A stretch of DNA of 64,000 nt from DASYAN01 sp963727755 (GTDB taxonomy: Bacteria > Chloroflexota > Ktedonobacteria > Ktedonobacterales > Ktedonobacteraceae): NCBI GenBank assembly GCA_963727755.1, contig CAVSHN010000018.1, forward strand, positions 62,001-126,000. Reading direction: 5' to 3'. Numbering within the stretch: the stretch's first letter is position 1; every line of letters begins with the position of its first letter. A model generated the notes under the pieces. The model worked only from the letters and a program-made list of their open reading frames with translations. It searched no databases and was not told the origin of the DNA. This document shows positions 48,282-57,972 of the stretch, piece after piece. The translations under genes were made by a program, and so were the position numbers.

Positions 48282-48616
48282 AAAAAACCGACAATCGTCA
48301 ACAGGACGAAGTTGTCGGTATAGCTCCGTGGTACCACCTATTTTGAATGTGGCCCAAATTCCAAGAATTTGCTCATAATCTAGTATGGGAAGAGGAATGA
48401 GCCACAATCCACTCAGTTTGTCCAATAACGGGGACGATCCGGGGCTGCCTACTTGGTCTTTGTCGAATAAAGGGTTCAACAGCCAGCTCTGGGGCGAACT
48501 TCGGCGGGTAGCGGCGCAAAAGGGTTTGCAGTCGGTGACCCTTTCTCCCTGGGCGCTACTGACACACTTACTCTTCCCATCGTTGCTTTTTTTCGGTCGG
48601 TTGTTCTTTTCTGTTG
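48282..48616 (-). ncRNA. T-box leader (tRNA-Phe sensing) with terminator
   Basis: Read on the minus strand, the T-box sequence AGGTGGTACCACGGAGC stands at about 48322-48340. It is followed by the terminator CCGACAA...TTGTCGG with TTTTTT at 48282-48318. Upstream are about 270 nt with stem I features, and TTC triplets that could serve as Phe specifier (for example in GAAGTTCGCC). Known mechanism: uncharged tRNA pairs with specifier and T-box bulge, forms the antiterminator and allows pheST transcription. A T-box before a Phe synthetase operon is expected. Confidence 0.88.
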
Positions 48617-48622
48617 GTGTAG

Positions 48623-48631
48623 AGTATAGCA
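48623..48631 (-). promoter_or_regulatory. Extended -10 promoter of the pheST leader
   Basis: TGCTATACT on the minus strand fits an extended -10 box; no good -35 box lies upstream. Transcription would start near 48616, ahead of the T-box. Confidence 0.5.
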
Positions 48632-48696
48632 TATGGTGGGGGGGAAGTCTAGAAGTCGATTTGTCAATTTGTCACGGGGTGTGCGGAGGATTTTTG

Positions 48697-49535
48697 CAAT
48701 GCCTAACCCCACGAGGAACGGGCGCAATGAATTGGGCCCCTACAAATGAGGTAATAAATTGCAGATAAGGCAATGCCTAACCCCACGAGGAACGGGAGCA
48801 ATGAATTGGGCCCCTACAAATGAGGCAATGAATTGCAAATGAGGCAATGCCTTATCCCCACGAGAGACGGGCGCAATGAATTGGATCCCTACAAATGAGG
48901 CAATGAATTGCGAATGAGGCAATGCCTTATCCCCAAGAGGAACGGGCGCAATGAATTGGACCCCTACAAATGAGGCAATGAATTGCGAATGAGGCAATGC
49001 CTTATCCCCACGAGAGACGGGCGCAATGAATTGGGCCCCTACAAATGAGGTAATGAATTGCGAATGAGGCAATGCCTTATCCCCAAGAGGAACGGGCGCA
49101 ATGAATTGGGCCCCTACAAATGAGGCAATGAATTGCGAATGAGGCAATGCCTTATCCCCAAGAGAAGCGGGCGCAATGAATTGGGCCCCTACAAATGAGG
49201 CAATGAATTGCGAATAAGGCAATGCCTCACCCCAAGAGAAGCGGGCGCAATGAATTGGGCCCCTACAAATGAGGCAATGAATTGCGAGTGAGGCAATGCC
49301 TTATCCCAAAGAGAAACGGGCGCAATGAATTGGGCCCCTACAAATGAGGCAATGAATTGCGAGTGAGGCAATGCCTTATCCCAAAGAGAAACGGGCGCAA
49401 TGAATTGGGCCCCTACAAATGAAGCAACGAATTGCGAATGAGGCAATGCCTAACCCCACGAGAGACGGGCGCAATGAATTGGGCCCCTACAAATCAGGCA
49501 ATAAATTGCAAATAAGGTAATTTATTGCGCCATTG
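48697..49535. repeat. 75-bp tandem repeat array, eleven units
   Basis: Units start at 48697, 48771, 48844, 48919, 48994, 49069, 49144, 49219, 49293, 49368 and 49443 (73-75 bp each). The unit holds GCAATGCCTTATCCCCAAGA, then GGGCGCAATGAATTGGGCCC (an inverted repeat), then GAGGCAATGAATTGC (another small palindrome). Such GGGGCCCAATTCATTGCGCCC hairpins are typical of REP-like repeats in Chloroflexota and Cyanobacteria. The minus strand shows a 25-residue open-frame periodicity, interrupted where units lose a base, so it is not a gene. Confidence 0.92.
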
Positions 49536-49540
49536 GGAGA

Positions 49541-49564
49541 GACCCGATTGATCGGGTCTGTTTT
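49541..49564 (+). terminator. Rho-independent terminator after the repeat array
   Basis: GACCCGAT, TG, ATCGGGTC, then TGTTTT. It points in the + direction although no + gene precedes it, so the array may be transcribed, or the hairpin shields the helicase gene from read-through. Confidence 0.65.
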
Positions 49565-50164
49565 CCGTTATAACATGAGAGGCCGTTCTTTGCAAGGGTT
49601 GGGTAAGTATAAAATATAGCAAAAGTTTTATTATAAAGCAGTCCTGGTTTGGGGCTTGGGCACAGGGGTACCTTTGTCCTATGCCTCTTTCCTGTTTTCA
49701 ATACATCTGTTAGAATAGCTCAATAGCACACGATAGGATTGAGTGGCAGGCTTGCGTAAAATCTCTGCTGTGTTTGAAAGGCATTCACTCTCCATACAAC
49801 TTTCAAGGATGGGAGAGCGAGCGCCTTTAAGAGGTGCTCTTCTTCTTTAGCGGGCAGATTGCCTATCGCTCTGTGTGCGTTTGCTGTACCGAGGAGCACT
49901 CGGGAACAGGTGAGATAGACTTCAGTTCAACTTGCAAAACGCTTCTGGACATTGAACCTCTATTGCTTCTCCCTTCAAAAGGAAAGTGGCAAGCTCGATG
50001 GGCGAAGGAAGACCCCCCGTCTTTTAAGGCGGGGAAGGTCAGATATCAGCTAGCAGCATTGCTTCCGTATCCTACGGCCTGCTCCTGGTATTCCCTGCTG
50101 GCACTGCGCCTTCAGGGAGCTGTACTGTGCCCGCAAAGGGCGCGTTGGCCGAAAGGATTTTTTC
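49565..50164 (+). other. Long leader region of the DEAD-box gene
   Basis: 600 bp with no supported gene. 49607-49645 resembles part of the repeat at 54.7 and 55.9 kb (AAAATATAGC, TATTATAAAGCA). From 49.83 kb it is GC-rich with several hairpins (for example CCCCCCGTCTTTTAAGGCGGGG at 50013-50034), suggesting a structured leader for the helicase. A GTG-start frame 49834-50178 overlaps the helicase ATG but reads as random sequence. Confidence 0.45.
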
Positions 50165-51762
50165 ATGCCATCTTTTAATGACTTCCCTTTACAACCCGCG
50201 ACGCATGCGGCACTGGCAAATATGGGGATTACAGAGCCGACTCCTGTTCAGACGGAGGCAATTCCAGCACTGCTAGCCGGAAATGATGTGGTGGGGCAAT
50301 CAGCTACCGGGTCGGGCAAGACGCTCGCCTATGGCATTCCCTTGGTGGAAAGGTTAGCTAAGGACAAACGTGTTGTACAGGCGCTGGTACTCGTGCCAAC
50401 GCGTGAATTGGCTGTCCAGGTAAATACTGTGCTGAGCAAGCTGGCAATCAGTCGGCGGCTTTCGACAGCACTGCTGGTGGGAGGACGCCCCTATGGCAAT
50501 CAGATCTCTGCGCTGCGGTATGGATCGCAGATTGTGGTTGGTACACCAGGACGAGTGAAGGATCATCTTGAGCGCGGCAGTTTAGTGCTGAGCCAATTGC
50601 GGATGTGCGTGCTGGATGAGGCAGATCAGATGCTGGATAGTGGTTTCGCGCCAGTCATTGAAGAGATACTGGCAACCACGCCTGATACGCGACAAATGGC
50701 ACTCTTTTCAGCGACCATGCCGGACTGGATTGAGAAGCTACAGAAAAAATTCCTCAAAAATCCGGTCAAAGTGGATATTCACCAGCTACAGGTGCACAAA
50801 GCACCATTGAACAGATTGCTTACCAGGTCCCGCAGAAACAGAAAATGGTAGCGCTGTGTAGCCTCTTGCATTCCGCAGAGGGAGAAAGTAGCCTGATCTT
50901 TGGTAGGACGAAGTTCGGTGTTGAGAGGTTAGGCAAACAGCTCAGTAAGCTCGGCTTTACCGTGGGAACATTACACGGCAATAAGAGCCAACATGCACGT
51001 GAAGAAGTGCTTACCGCGTTCCGCAAGGGGCAGGTACAGACGCTGCTTGCCACAAATATAGCTGCACGCGGACTGGATATTACAGGGATCTATCAGGTCA
51101 TCAATTATGAACTTCCGGAATCGAGCGAGCTTTTTACGCACCGGATTGGTCGCACGGGCCGAATGGGGCGACAAGGCAAGGCGATTACTCTCCTGGAGCC
51201 ATCAGATGTACCCACATGGCGGCGTATGGCACACAGTTTAGGGCAGGCAGTCGTATTGCAGCGGCTCGCTATTGACGAGGAACCTATTGTTAGCATACCG
51301 CTCGCCAAGCTAGAGGTTTCGGGAATACAGGAGCACGAGCAGAACAATGAGCTGCGGCCAGTACGTGAACGCAAACCTTTCTCGCCAGGTCAAGAGCGTG
51401 GCAGACTTGCAGGGCCAATGCATGAGAGCTATACACCATCCAGATCAAAAAGGCGACAGGAGAAAGAGAGTGTTGCTAGCGTAATACCCGCACGCATATC
51501 TGCATTGCAGCCAGAAGGCTTTGTCTTGCCAGAGGAACGCCCGGCGAGGGATGGCAGGAAAGCAGCAGGAAGGCCAGCTAGCGTCGGTAGAACTACGGGT
51601 AAGCATAAAGCACATTCTTTTGCAGATGCAGAGCCACAATACCGGACTGCTAGGAGAAAGGCTAAAGCAACATCGACAGCACAGGCACGACAGATACCTG
51701 ATTCAAATCGTTCTGCTAGCTGCTTTCTGAGGCATGGTTCAAATAGGGACAATCTTGCTTGA
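50165..51762 (+). CDS. DEAD-box RNA helicase, frameshifted between its two RecA domains
   Basis: About 532 residues when joined. Domain 1 has the Q motif EPTPVQTEAIPALLAGND, Walker A QSATGSGKT, PTREL, TPGR, DEAD as VLDEADQML and SAT. Domain 2 has LIFGRTKFGVERLG, TNIAARGLDI and HRIGRTGRMGRQG. A basic, low-complexity tail of about 150 residues follows, typical of RNA-binding extensions. The frame breaks at 50798-50800, in an A run that needs one more base (VHK then STIEQIAYQVPQK). It unwinds RNA duplexes in ribosome assembly, RNA decay or cold adaptation; which one cannot be told. ATG 50165 is poorly marked by a ribosome site (AAAGGATTTTTTC). A long GC-rich leader precedes it. Confidence 0.88.
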
Positions 51763-51764
51763 TA

Positions 51765-54648
51765 TTATACAGTTATGAGGCATGCATCTCCCTGCTCAAC
51801 GAAGGTACCGAGCCACTCATTAGATAGCAGGTGAGCATTGTTAGGCTCTTCAAAGGACATATCATGCTCCGGCAGGAGAGCGAAGCTGCTCTCCTGCATC
51901 GCCAGCCTTTTACGAATTACGGGTAAAATCCAACGCCCTGTCAAACAATTGTCAGACTCTCCCCTGCTCTTGCGCCAATTGCTGCAATGTCTCAAACAGC
52001 ACATCATCCAACCTCCAAATTTTGTTATCATCTGGTGGGTCCAATGGGCGATGTGATAACTCATCGTCCGCTAGTATCTCCATGATTTTGTGTCTTGCCT
52101 CTTGTTTCCTGTGTTTAGGTATTTGCTTACAATGTTGCAAAAGCTACTGCTGCCTCCGCACATATGATCGCATGTTCATGGTCCAGTGCTTGCACAATAC
52201 TGTCAATGGCCTCGGGTTGCCATGTCAGTGGTTGCGAGAGGAGTTGCCAAGCAAAATTTCCAACTGTGCCTACTCCATGGTCTTCCTTGGTTAACTCCTG
52301 CCATTTGTCCTTTGATAGCTCTCGTGTATCAGTACAGGCAGCTAGTATCTCTTCAACCTCTTTTTTGGTGAGTGGCTGGTAATGTTGTTTAAGTGCGTCA
52401 AGTTGTGTTGCTCTTTCATTGGCTGTGCTTTGTGGTGGCGGCAGTACGAGGATACTTTGTGGAACGATTCCCATGCTTTGTTCTATAGCATTGATGAGTA
52501 GGCGGTCTTCTACTGTGAGTGTGTGAGGTTGTTGCTTGCGTTTCCAGAGACAGTCATGCACTTGCTGCTTGATCTCGGGTGGGCAAGTACTATCGCTTGC
52601 AATGATGCTATATAACGTGAACAATGCCTCTGTGTGAGATGTTCTATCTGTCTGCTCCAACAGATTACAGATAGACTGAACAATTGGGTCTCTAAGGTCT
52701 CTAAGGTCTCTAAGGTCTCTAATGTCTCTAAGGTATCTAAGGCCTCTAAGATCTATAAGATCTCTAATGTATCTAAGATCTATAAGGTCTCTAAGATCTA
52801 TAATATCTCTAAGGGCTCTAAGATCTATAAGGGCTCTAAGATCTATAAGGTCTATAAGGTCTATAAGGTCTATAAGGTCTATAAGGTCTATAAGGTATCT
52901 AAGGTCTCTAAGGTATCTAAGGTCTCTAAGATCTCTAATGTCTCTAAGATCTCTAATGTCTCTCTAAGGTAAATATTCGTGATTATAAGAGTGCCAGTCG
53001 GTTGTTCCACGATCTGCTTGGAGGCAGCTGATTGCAATTGATCTGCAATTCTCTGGCGCTGAAGATCATTTCCTTTGCAGAGCAGCAATCGCAACTGTAG
53101 GCAGGCTTGATAGGTTGCACTGCTTGCCCGCTTCATCTCCTTTCGCAAGACTCGATCCCATATTTCCTGCCAGGGTGTGTCGGAAGTGTGGCTTTCGGAT
53201 TGCAACATCTTCCAGTAGAGATAGGCGTACGGAAATCTCGCCATATCGCTGGCCTGTAAAAGTTGTGTCTGCAGCTCTCTGGATTGCGGCGTCCTTTTTG
53301 TTGCCAATCCTTGCCAATGCGGATTTGTTTCTCCTGGTTTGGGCCATAGGTATCAGGTAGGGCGGTAGGCGTCAGTAGGTAGTTAAGCTCAAGTGCGTGC
53401 TGTGTTAGCCGTTCTAACAGCTCGGGTTGCTTTTCACTCCACTCCAGCCAGGCTTTGTGCCACCAACCAGCAGGTCCCGCTGTACCCAGTAAGCGCAAAG
53501 CGACAATGGCATATTCTTCCACTCTGAGCGATGATGCGTGGGCCTTCACTGTTTTGATAGTGTCTGGCTGGTAAACTGATGCAATGTCAGCCAGATTGGC
53601 TAATTGGATCATGGCGGTCACAGAGCTCTCAAGACTGAAGCGGGACAACGCGATAAGTCGGGGGCTATCGTTGTTAGCAGATGGGTAGCGCCTTCTTGGT
53701 GTATTGGCTGTGTTGCATCACACAGAGCTGCTCTCCATGCGGCAAGTAAAGGTGGCAGGCTCATGTCTGCTTGTGGTTGTCCGCCTAGCCAGAGCAGTGT
53801 CACTTGTTCGAGTGCTTGTTTTAGTGCGGTATAACGTCCCTGGCCAAGGTTGTCTCCATACAATGTAAAGATTTGGTTAGCAATGTCTTGTTGCAACTGG
53901 TGCTAATAGACCAGGCATTACAGTCCACTAGGCATTGAGTTGCAAAAAGCAGGTTGCGGTGGAGTACGCTATCATAACTATCTTTTGTGCTTATGATAGC
54001 CTGAACTAAATTAGTCGCCGCAGGTCTATTCTGCCCACTCTTCTCTGCAATAGCTAGCAACAGCGGTTCGTGCCAGATGGGCAGGTGGAAATGCTCGCAG
54101 ACAAACTGTCGCAGTTGCTCTGGAGACCGATGGTGTAATAGATATTGTGCTACATAATACTCCTGAAACGTACGATGCATGAAGCTGAAGAGTCCTTGCC
54201 CGCTCTCTACAAATAAGCCACTGCTGCGTCGAACAGTCTCAATGAACTGGTCTATCGTGTTCTCGTCAATTGTGTCCAATGGGTGTTCATAGTGCACTGC
54301 CATTGACTGACGTATAATCCTTTTTACTTCTCGTTCTGTCATGAGGCGATCGCTGCTATGGAGATGGTAAGCGAGGTTGCTCAGTGTGTGATCCGCCAGC
54401 TTCACATCGTCCAACACTTTGCGTCCACATCCCTGGTTCCAATTATCGAGCAGTGTGCGTGTCACCACCTGATACAGATCAATGCGACGTTGCGGAAGGG
54501 TTTTGCCGCTACGCTGAACTAGTGCTAGGATCGTTAGCATCGAGGGTTGACTGCTAGCCGCTTGACGCCGGGATTGTGTTTCTAATGGGAGTGCAGGTGG
54601 CGAGGCACTTTCCTTAAATAGTATACTATAGATGTCTACGTATAGCTA
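51765..54648 (-). pseudogene. NACHT-type NTPase remnant (C-terminal part), multiply frameshifted
   Basis: The best-kept block (53821-54540) starts LTILALVQRSGKTLPQRRID and contains FSFMHRTFQEYYVAQYLLHH, the winged-helix end typical of NACHT NTPases. HEAT-like helices follow through four more frame segments to 51765. The P-loop and Walker B part is missing: upstream to 54648 the frame is open but reads as a Ser/Pro-rich linker, then ends. At least five frame breaks lie near 53.89, 53.64, 53.3, 52.1 and 52.0 kb, and a 9-bp repeat array is lodged at 52.7-52.97 kb. Intact relatives in bacteria are anti-phage sensors (NLR-like). As written it cannot bind nucleotide, so it is debris of a defence gene. 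Confidence 0.75.
52688..52974. repeat. 9-bp tandem repeat, about 31 units
   Basis: TCTAAGGTC and its variants (TCTAAGATC, TCTAATGTC, TATAAGGTC) are repeated in register over about 285 bp, inside the NACHT remnant. The homogeneous middle (TATAAGGTC units at 52845-52890) shows recent expansion. Confidence 0.92.
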
Positions 54649-54664
54649 GAGGATGTAACCGTAG

Positions 54665-54721
54665 TGAGCATCAAAATATAGCAGGGGTGGTATTATAAAG
54701 CAATCATGATAGAGATACTTT
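54665..54721 (+). repeat. Dispersed 57-bp repeat, copy 1
   Basis: TGAGCATCAAAATATAGC, then GTGGTATTATAAAGCAATCA and TGATAGAGATACTTT. Nearly identical to 55896-55952 in the same orientation, 1.23 kb away; a partial copy lies at 49607-49645. Confidence 0.85.
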
Positions 54722-54852
54722 TGACAGTATACCTATCATGATCGTGGATGATCGATCTTCCACCCTAGGTCAAAGCGTCGATATCTGGTGTTGTTAAGTG
54801 ATGTTATGATATGTTTTGAAAGCAGGATACCCCGCGTATTCCCGACTGTGTG

Positions 54853-54978
54853 GTATCTTCTCAACATTTCGGGGTAAAGTAGTCTGGGAGCGTTGATCAT
54901 CATCGAAAGAAGGCGCTTGTAGGCCTAAATTTATCCGAATGATCAGTTTTTTCCGCCCCGGATTTTTGAGATGATACA
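54853..54978 (+). repeat. Dispersed 125-bp leader-like repeat, copy 1
   Basis: GTATCTTCTCAACATTTCGG, AAGAAGGCGCTT, GGCCTAA, GATGATCAGT-like sequence and TTTTTGAGATGATAC, colinear with 57722-57845. Each copy stands shortly upstream of a gene on + (55032 and 57973), so it may carry a promoter or leader. TTGAGA...TAGAAT is possible here. Confidence 0.8.
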
Positions 54979-55031
54979 CTGTGTGGTAGAATAGCAGCAA
55001 AATTGCTTAGTAACCTATAGGAGAAGAAGAG

Positions 55032-55584
55032 ATGTCTGATCGATCCCTGAATACCCAACATCTGCTCGATAAAGAAGATTGTATACTCCTCATTATCGAT
55101 GTCCAGAGAATTGATGCCAGCAATACATGATGCATCTGAAGTAGATAACTAATATAGTTAATTCATGAAATTTGCAAATATTATTAATCTTCCAATAATT
55201 GTATTAGAGCAACAAAAACTTGGAAGTACAGTTGAAGATATCAGGAAAGAGGTAGAAAATATAGATCCTATTGCAAAGATGCAATTTGATTGTTTTTTAT
55301 CTGATCAATTTGTTGAAAACCTCCACCGATTTGGTAAGAAATCATTAATTATCGTTGGCGTTGAAAGTCATATTTGTGTTGTGCAGACGGCGTTACATGC
55401 TTTACCGGACTATAAAGTCCATGTTGTAAGTGATGCAACGTCTTCTCGATCCCCTGAAAACAGGGCTGTTGCTTTGGAGAGAATGCTGTGGAGTGGTGTG
55501 ACGATCACATCGACAGAAATGGTTATTTATGAACTTTTAAAAGAAGCCGGAACTAATGAATTTCAGCTGCTCTCGCTCTCGTAA
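55032..55584 (+). pseudogene. Isochorismatase-like cysteine hydrolase, broken near the N-terminus
   Basis: The first frame reads LLDKEDCILLIIDVQ, the family's first strand with the catalytic Asp, then stops within 30 codons. From 55165 the rest is intact: MKFANIINLPIIVLEQQKLG, MQFDCFLSD, the nucleophile block VGVESHICVVQTALHAL and SDATSSRSPENR. Two or three single-base losses between 55105 and 55165 explain it (repairing them gives LMPAIHDASEVDNNIV). The order matches YcaC/nicotinamidase-type hydrolases of about 185 residues; the substrate is unknown. Ribosome site AGGAGAAG before ATG 55032. Downstream of the dispersed repeat at 54853. Confidence 0.75.
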
Positions 55585-55639
55585 AGTAATATAGCTGGTT
55601 TATGAATACTTGAGGGGGAGATGTGCCAAGTTCTGGGTA

Positions 55640-55898
55640 ACAGGATAAATCTCCTACCAGCAAGTACCACTTAGTACCCGTTTGTCCTATCTCTGGAGTA
55701 CAACGACTGGCCGAGGCATTGGCGGGTATCCCGTCTAAAGTTGAGCGCTGGTCATTACCTTGGAGTTGTCAGCATCTGCTCTTGCTCACTGCAACTCCCC
55801 ACATGGGCAAAGATTATCCCTACTATTGCCTGTGGCGACTGCTCGAACCCGATGCTCTGGCTACTATCGATGCCTTCAATGCCTACCTGTTAGATTGA
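55640..55898 (+). pseudogene. SNF2 helicase fragment, DrmD-like
   Basis: An open stretch of about 85 codons reads QRLAEALAGIPSKVERWSLP, then HLLLLTATPHMGKDYPYYCL and WRLLEPDALATIDAFNAYL, a helicase motif III (TATPH) region. From memory this wording matches the SNF2 helicase DrmD of DISARM defence systems. It has no start and ends exactly where the 57-bp repeat begins: its TGA stop is the first three bases of that repeat. So it looks truncated by the repeat's arrival. Other SNF2/DEAD-type helicases are possible. Confidence 0.6.
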
Positions 55899-55952
55899 GC
55901 ATCAAAATATAGCGAAAGTGGTATTATAAAGCAATCATGATAGAGATACTTT
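55896..55952 (+). repeat. Dispersed 57-bp repeat, copy 2
   Basis: Same sequence and orientation as 54665-54721. It cuts into the SNF2 fragment. The two copies bracket 1.17 kb holding the cysteine hydrolase and the helicase scrap, as in a direct-repeat-flanked insertion. Confidence 0.85.
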
Positions 55953-56019
55953 AAATATATTGGAGGCAATCGGGAGCAATCCGCAAACAAGCAGAAAGGA
56001 AGGATATCAACAAATTTCC

Positions 56020-56784
56020 TCACGCGATTTGCTTCAGAAATTCGTCAGAGCGAGACCAATAAGCAATATCAGAGAGTCTCTCTACCTGCTTAATATCTTC
56101 TAGCTTCCATACATCAGCTGTATCATCAAACAATGATATAAATTTAGATACTTCTTTATCCTCTCTTAGGTAAAGCAAATCATACCACATAGCTATTGTA
56201 CGATGCACAAGATCAGGGGTGGCAGCACGGCTCCCAGTGCTAAGTACACGGATAAGGGTTTTATGATCCTCTTGTTTGGTTTGAAAATCCGGTTGCCAGC
56301 TTTTGGACGAGATTCCAGAGACAGATGGATATCGTTCAACGTCAAAGGGTTGCTCTCGCAATAAATCATCAACCTCGTCAATGATTGACTCACCAACTCG
56401 ATGACGAAATGTAAACCACAAGTCTGAAACTCGTAATATCCCTTGGGATAGCCTTATCAGAGCAGTAGCAAAATCTTCAGATGGCCTTATCTGTGTCAAG
56501 AGTGCACCTTGACTATAATCTATACCATGATTAAGGCAAATACCATCAAGCAGATGACGCTGTTTTGAAGATTTACTCTGTGTAGCTGTTTGCATCTTAA
56601 GCCAACGTTGTGTCTCCCCAAGATCTGTAAGAATAATCGTATTACCTCTCTCTTGGCAGAAAACATCAATAATATCACCATCCGGATATAAAAATGGCGT
56701 TTCTATTCTGATATACCCACTCATAGGTGTACAGGTGAAAAGCAATCCTAATTGTTGAGCAATCAGTTCGCAAGGCAATAGCAT
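56020..56784 (-). CDS. DUF1828/DUF1829-like protein
   Basis: A 254-residue protein. The N-terminal half has IRIETPFLYPDGDIIDVFCQ and IILTDLGETQRWL, the signature of DUF1828, a domain of unknown function common in Firmicutes mobile regions. The C-terminal half (DHKTLIRVLSTGSRAATP, MWYDLLYLREDKEVSKFISL) fits the DUF1829-type partner. No catalytic motif is certain, though the Asp/Glu-rich DGDxIDVF core with the later LTDLG could be metal-binding. It begins 1 nt after the stop of the next gene upstream, so both are translated as a coupled pair. It lies amid defence debris, which hints at a phage-related or toxin-antitoxin role. Confidence 0.65.
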   Translation of the reverse strand: MLLPCELIAQQLGLLFTCTPMSGYIRIETPFLYPDGDIIDVFCQERGNTIILTDLGETQRWLKMQTATQSKSSKQRHLLDGICLNHGIDYSQGALLTQIRPSEDFATALIRLSQGILRVSDLWFTFRHRVGESIIDEVDDLLREQPFDVERYPSVSGISSKSWQPDFQTKQEDHKTLIRVLSTGSRAATPDLVHRTIAMWYDLLYLREDKEVSKFISLFDDTADVWKLEDIKQVERLSDIAYWSRSDEFLKQIA

Positions 56785-56785
56785 T

Positions 56786-57235
56786 TTAGAATCCCTCCCC
56801 CTGTAACGGAAATTGTAGATACATCACACCGCTGTGAGTAACACGTGCTTCGTTACAAAATTGTTTCCAAACAGCCACAGGATCATTTGCTAACGCAGTA
56901 ATATCATCCGGCTCATATGCCTCTTTATCATGATAAACTTCGTTCCAATGGTGTTTATGCGTTCTTCCAACACGGCTTCCTGAAGGATTTTGGTGACCTT
57001 TGCCCATATCCAGCGCATAAATTCTTCCAAATTGAGAGTGAATAAGAGCATAAGTTAGCGCTTGAGTTGCTGAATTGTAACTTCCTATCACTCTTATAGG
57101 ATATCTTACCTTGGAAATCATGGCAACACGAAACTGCATTGTCAGAGGATGATCTTCGTCTTTTTGCCAGAGAATATCTTCATTAATTAGCTTGGTACTA
57201 TCAGCCAAGAATGCCTCGAAATCGTGCTGTTTCAT
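56786..57235 (-). CDS. DUF6978-like protein
   Basis: A 149-residue protein with FRVAMISKVRYPIRVIGSYN, LTYALIHSQFGRIYALDMGK and the His/Arg-rich GRTHKHHWNEVYHDKEAY. This fits my memory of DUF6978, often paired with DUF1828-like genes. Its role is unknown. Start ATG 57235 follows a strong ribosome site (AGGAGAAGGAGA). A TTGTGT/TATACT promoter stands 100 bp upstream. The stop is 1 nt from the next start, so the two are a bicistron. Confidence 0.6.
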   Translation of the reverse strand: MKQHDFEAFLADSTKLINEDILWQKDEDHPLTMQFRVAMISKVRYPIRVIGSYNSATQALTYALIHSQFGRIYALDMGKGHQNPSGSRVGRTHKHHWNEVYHDKEAYEPDDITALANDPVAVWKQFCNEARVTHSGVMYLQFPLQGEGF

Positions 57236-57334
57236 TCTCCTTCTCCTCGTTTTGCCTTAAATACATCATGTAAGCACGAAAATATAGTCTCGACCAGTGC
57301 AATTATAGCACATAATTTAAGACGAGAGAAAGAT

Positions 57335-57363
57335 AGTATAATAACATTAGTTTTGTTACACAA
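57335..57363 (-). promoter_or_regulatory. Sigma-70-type promoter of the DUF6978/DUF1828 pair
   Basis: On the minus strand: TTGTGT (57363-57358), 17 bp, TATACT (57340-57335). Confidence 0.65.
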
Positions 57364-57721
57364 GCAATACTCTCTTGCATAGTTAACACATTTCTCTATG
57401 TGACTATCAAACCCGTAACGTTAAAATTACGTAAATGATAATGTTTTCACAAAGTAAACTTGTTTTTGTTATAGTATCTATTATATTGTAAAAATCAATA
57501 TTTTAGCATAAGTATGCTAATACACATGTTAGTCCGGATTTTTGGCTTACCTCATGAACTTACAGCTTGCCGATTGTATGAGTTTTGCACCTGTGACCGC
57601 TCTGTTCTTCTGCGATAAGCCTAAAGCCATATCAATTGGCGAGGTCTTTTTTATGTCTGTATGCTAGAAAATATGTTCTGTTAATTTATCACCCTTCGCT
57701 CGTTTTTACATATGTGTATTT
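57364..57721. other. AT-rich spacer with a palindrome
   Basis: An 8-bp inverted repeat TTAGCATA-AG-TATGCTAA sits at 57503-57520 and could be an operator for the divergent transcripts. Nothing else is recognised. Confidence 0.45.
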
Positions 57722-57845
57722 GTATCTTCTCAATATCTTGGGGTAACATAGTCTGAGAGCCTGGATTATCGAGTAAAGAAGGCGCTTCTGGCCTAAGTTC
57801 ATCTGGATGATCAGTTCTTTCCACCCCTAATTTTTGAGATGATAC
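57722..57845 (+). repeat. Dispersed 125-bp leader-like repeat, copy 2
   Basis: GTATCTTCTCAATATCTTGG, AAGAAGGCGCTT, GGATGATCAGTTCTTTCC and TTTTTGAGATGATAC, colinear with 54853-54978. It stands 128 bp before the nuclease gene. Confidence 0.8.
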
Positions 57846-57972
57846 GTGTATTTATATGTATTAATCACGTCGTAACAAAGAGAAGTGCTTTGAAACATTT
57901 TGTGCCACTGCTGTGCCTCTATCAAAAAGACACGGGTAGTGTCAGAGAGTGCGACCAGTCAAGGAGGGTGAC

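Noticed and set aside
48740..49446. Open frames on - with 25-residue repeats across the 75-bp array
   Set aside because: Units of 73-74 bp break the frame, and the unit is a known type of noncoding hairpin repeat.
48697..49535. CRISPR array
   Set aside because: Units are contiguous repeats without variable spacers; no cas genes nearby.
49834..50178. 114-codon GTG-start frame upstream of and overlapping the DEAD-box gene
   Set aside because: Composition looks random, start is poor, and the GC-rich hairpins fit an untranslated leader.
52722..52967. Protein made of tripeptide repeats in the 9-bp array
   Set aside because: Simple-sequence artefact, open in several frames.
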